Assembly: GCA_018883545.1 (NCBI GenBank)
Contig: JAHLEH010000003.1
Location: 186,001-250,000, forward strand
Length of the DNA: 64,000 nucleotides
Source: Marixanthotalea marina
Lineage (GTDB): Bacteria; Bacteroidota; Bacteroidia; Flavobacteriales; Flavobacteriaceae
Direction of reading: 5' to 3'
A program made the position numbers and the translations under genes. Of the stretch, positions 63,481 to 64,000 are shown piece after piece. The first letter of the stretch is position 1. Each line of letters opens with the position of its first letter. The notes under the pieces were generated by a model. That model did no database searches. It saw only the letters and a list, made by a program, of their open reading frames with translations, and was not told where the DNA came from.

Positions 63481-64000
63481 ATGAGGCATTTAACTATATT
63501 GGCAATAAGCGTATTAAGCATTCAGTTTGGCTACTCTCAAATTAACGAGCTAGGTGTTTATGTTGGTGGCAGTAACTTTATTGGTGACGTTGGGGCTACC
63601 AACTATATTTCTCCAAATGAATTTGCTTTGGGAGCCGTGTATAGATGGAATAGAAGTGCCAGGCACTCTTATAGAGCTTCATTGATTTTTACTGATTTAT
63701 CGGGTGACGATTTAAAGTCTGACGACCCAAGAAGAACACAGAGGGGTTATTATTTTTCAAATAAAATCATTGAAGCCTCAGTAGGTATGGAATTTACCTT
63801 TTTTGAGTTCGATTTACACAGAGGTGTACCCATGGCGACGCCATATATTTATTCAGGGATAACCCTTACTAATTACGATGATTATTATTTCCAAAATGGT
63901 GTGCAAACCTCTGAAAATGGATCCAGTTGGGCCTTTGGTATCCCTATGGCACTTGGGTTTAAAACCAATTTCTTAGAAAACTTCATTTTAAGTATTGAAG
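63481..64000 (+). CDS. DUF6089-like outer-membrane beta-barrel protein, 3'-truncated
   Basis: An open frame starts at ATG 63481 and continues to the window end with no stop (173 codons visible). It begins with a signal peptide (HLTILAISVLSIQFGYSQ) and then shows INELGVYVGGSNFIGDVGA, FALGAVYRWN and alternating beta-strand patterns typical of small outer-membrane barrels. In flavobacteria a DUF6089 protein usually lies between nadK and the uppS-bamA genes, which would come next beyond the window. Function unknown, possibly linked to envelope assembly by location. Confidence 0.8.
   Translation, partial: MRHLTILAISVLSIQFGYSQINELGVYVGGSNFIGDVGATNYISPNEFALGAVYRWNRSARHSYRASLIFTDLSGDDLKSDDPRRTQRGYYFSNKIIEASVGMEFTFFEFDLHRGVPMATPYIYSGITLTNYDDYYFQNGVQTSENGSSWAFGIPMALGFKTNFLENFILSIE

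Noticed and set aside
1-64000. CRISPR arrays, tRNA/rRNA genes, insertion sequences, toxin-antitoxin or defence genes
   Set aside because: None was recognisable on reading both strands; all long intergenic stretches are AT-rich control regions without such structure. A covariance-model tRNA search would be decisive.

Overview
This 64-kb window is chromosomal DNA from a member of the Bacteroidota, most likely a marine or soil Flavobacteriaceae. The evidence is the AT-rich sequence, two SusC/SusD pairs, many lipoprotein signals, flavobacterial families such as DUF5686, DUF6089 and DUF6340, and repeated matches to the Bacteroidota -7 promoter element TAnnTTTG. I see no rRNA, tRNA, CRISPR array, transposase or integrated phage. 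No gene looks frameshifted. The first gene is cut at its 5' end and the last at its 3' end.

Region 1 (about 0.6-25 kb) is a glucuronoxylan and xylose utilisation locus. A GntR-type regulator with a sugar-binding domain leads xylB, xylA and a sodium/sugar symporter. After a small acidic lipoprotein gene on the other strand comes a tight run of GH67 and GH115 alpha-glucuronidases, two GH10 lipoprotein xylanases, a GPH-type transporter and a cytoplasmic GH43. Facing this operon on the minus strand are susC, susD and a very large FG-GAP/ASPIC-UnbV lipoprotein. The inferred flow is: surface GH10 cuts xylan, SusCD imports oligomers, periplasmic GH67/GH115 and GH10 trim them, GPH and SSS transporters move products inward, then GH43, XylA and XylB deliver xylulose-5-phosphate.

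Region 2 (25-36 kb) has envelope sugar genes (waaA, a DegT-type aminotransferase, galE). They are followed by a membrane-bound AraC regulator and a second susC-susD-lipoprotein set without any enzyme, so its substrate is unknown.

Region 3 (36-50.6 kb) mixes housekeeping genes (fabD, lspA, thyA, a nucleoside permease, a bifunctional-nuclease-like protein) with unusual ones. A carbamoyltransferase is followed by an unlisted 49-codon gene and an SxtJ-like membrane protein, recalling the sxtI/J/K set of saxitoxin clusters. An SGNH/TPR membrane protein converges on this cassette. A dihydrofolate reductase is fused to a 2TM membrane anchor, and a small standalone glycogen-binding-type (CBM48) protein lies between it and thyA.

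Region 4 (50.7-64 kb) is core metabolism and proteostasis: etfBA, pdhB, a DUF5686 outer-membrane protein, tig-clpP-clpX, pdxJ with an alpha/beta hydrolase and a small 4-TM protein, then CBS protein-nadK-DUF6089. A 24-bp perfect palindrome lies between etfB and pdhB.

The best candidates for something undescribed are the carbamoyltransferase/49-aa protein/SxtJ cassette, the membrane-anchored DHFR, and the FG-GAP lipoprotein tied to the xylan SusCD.
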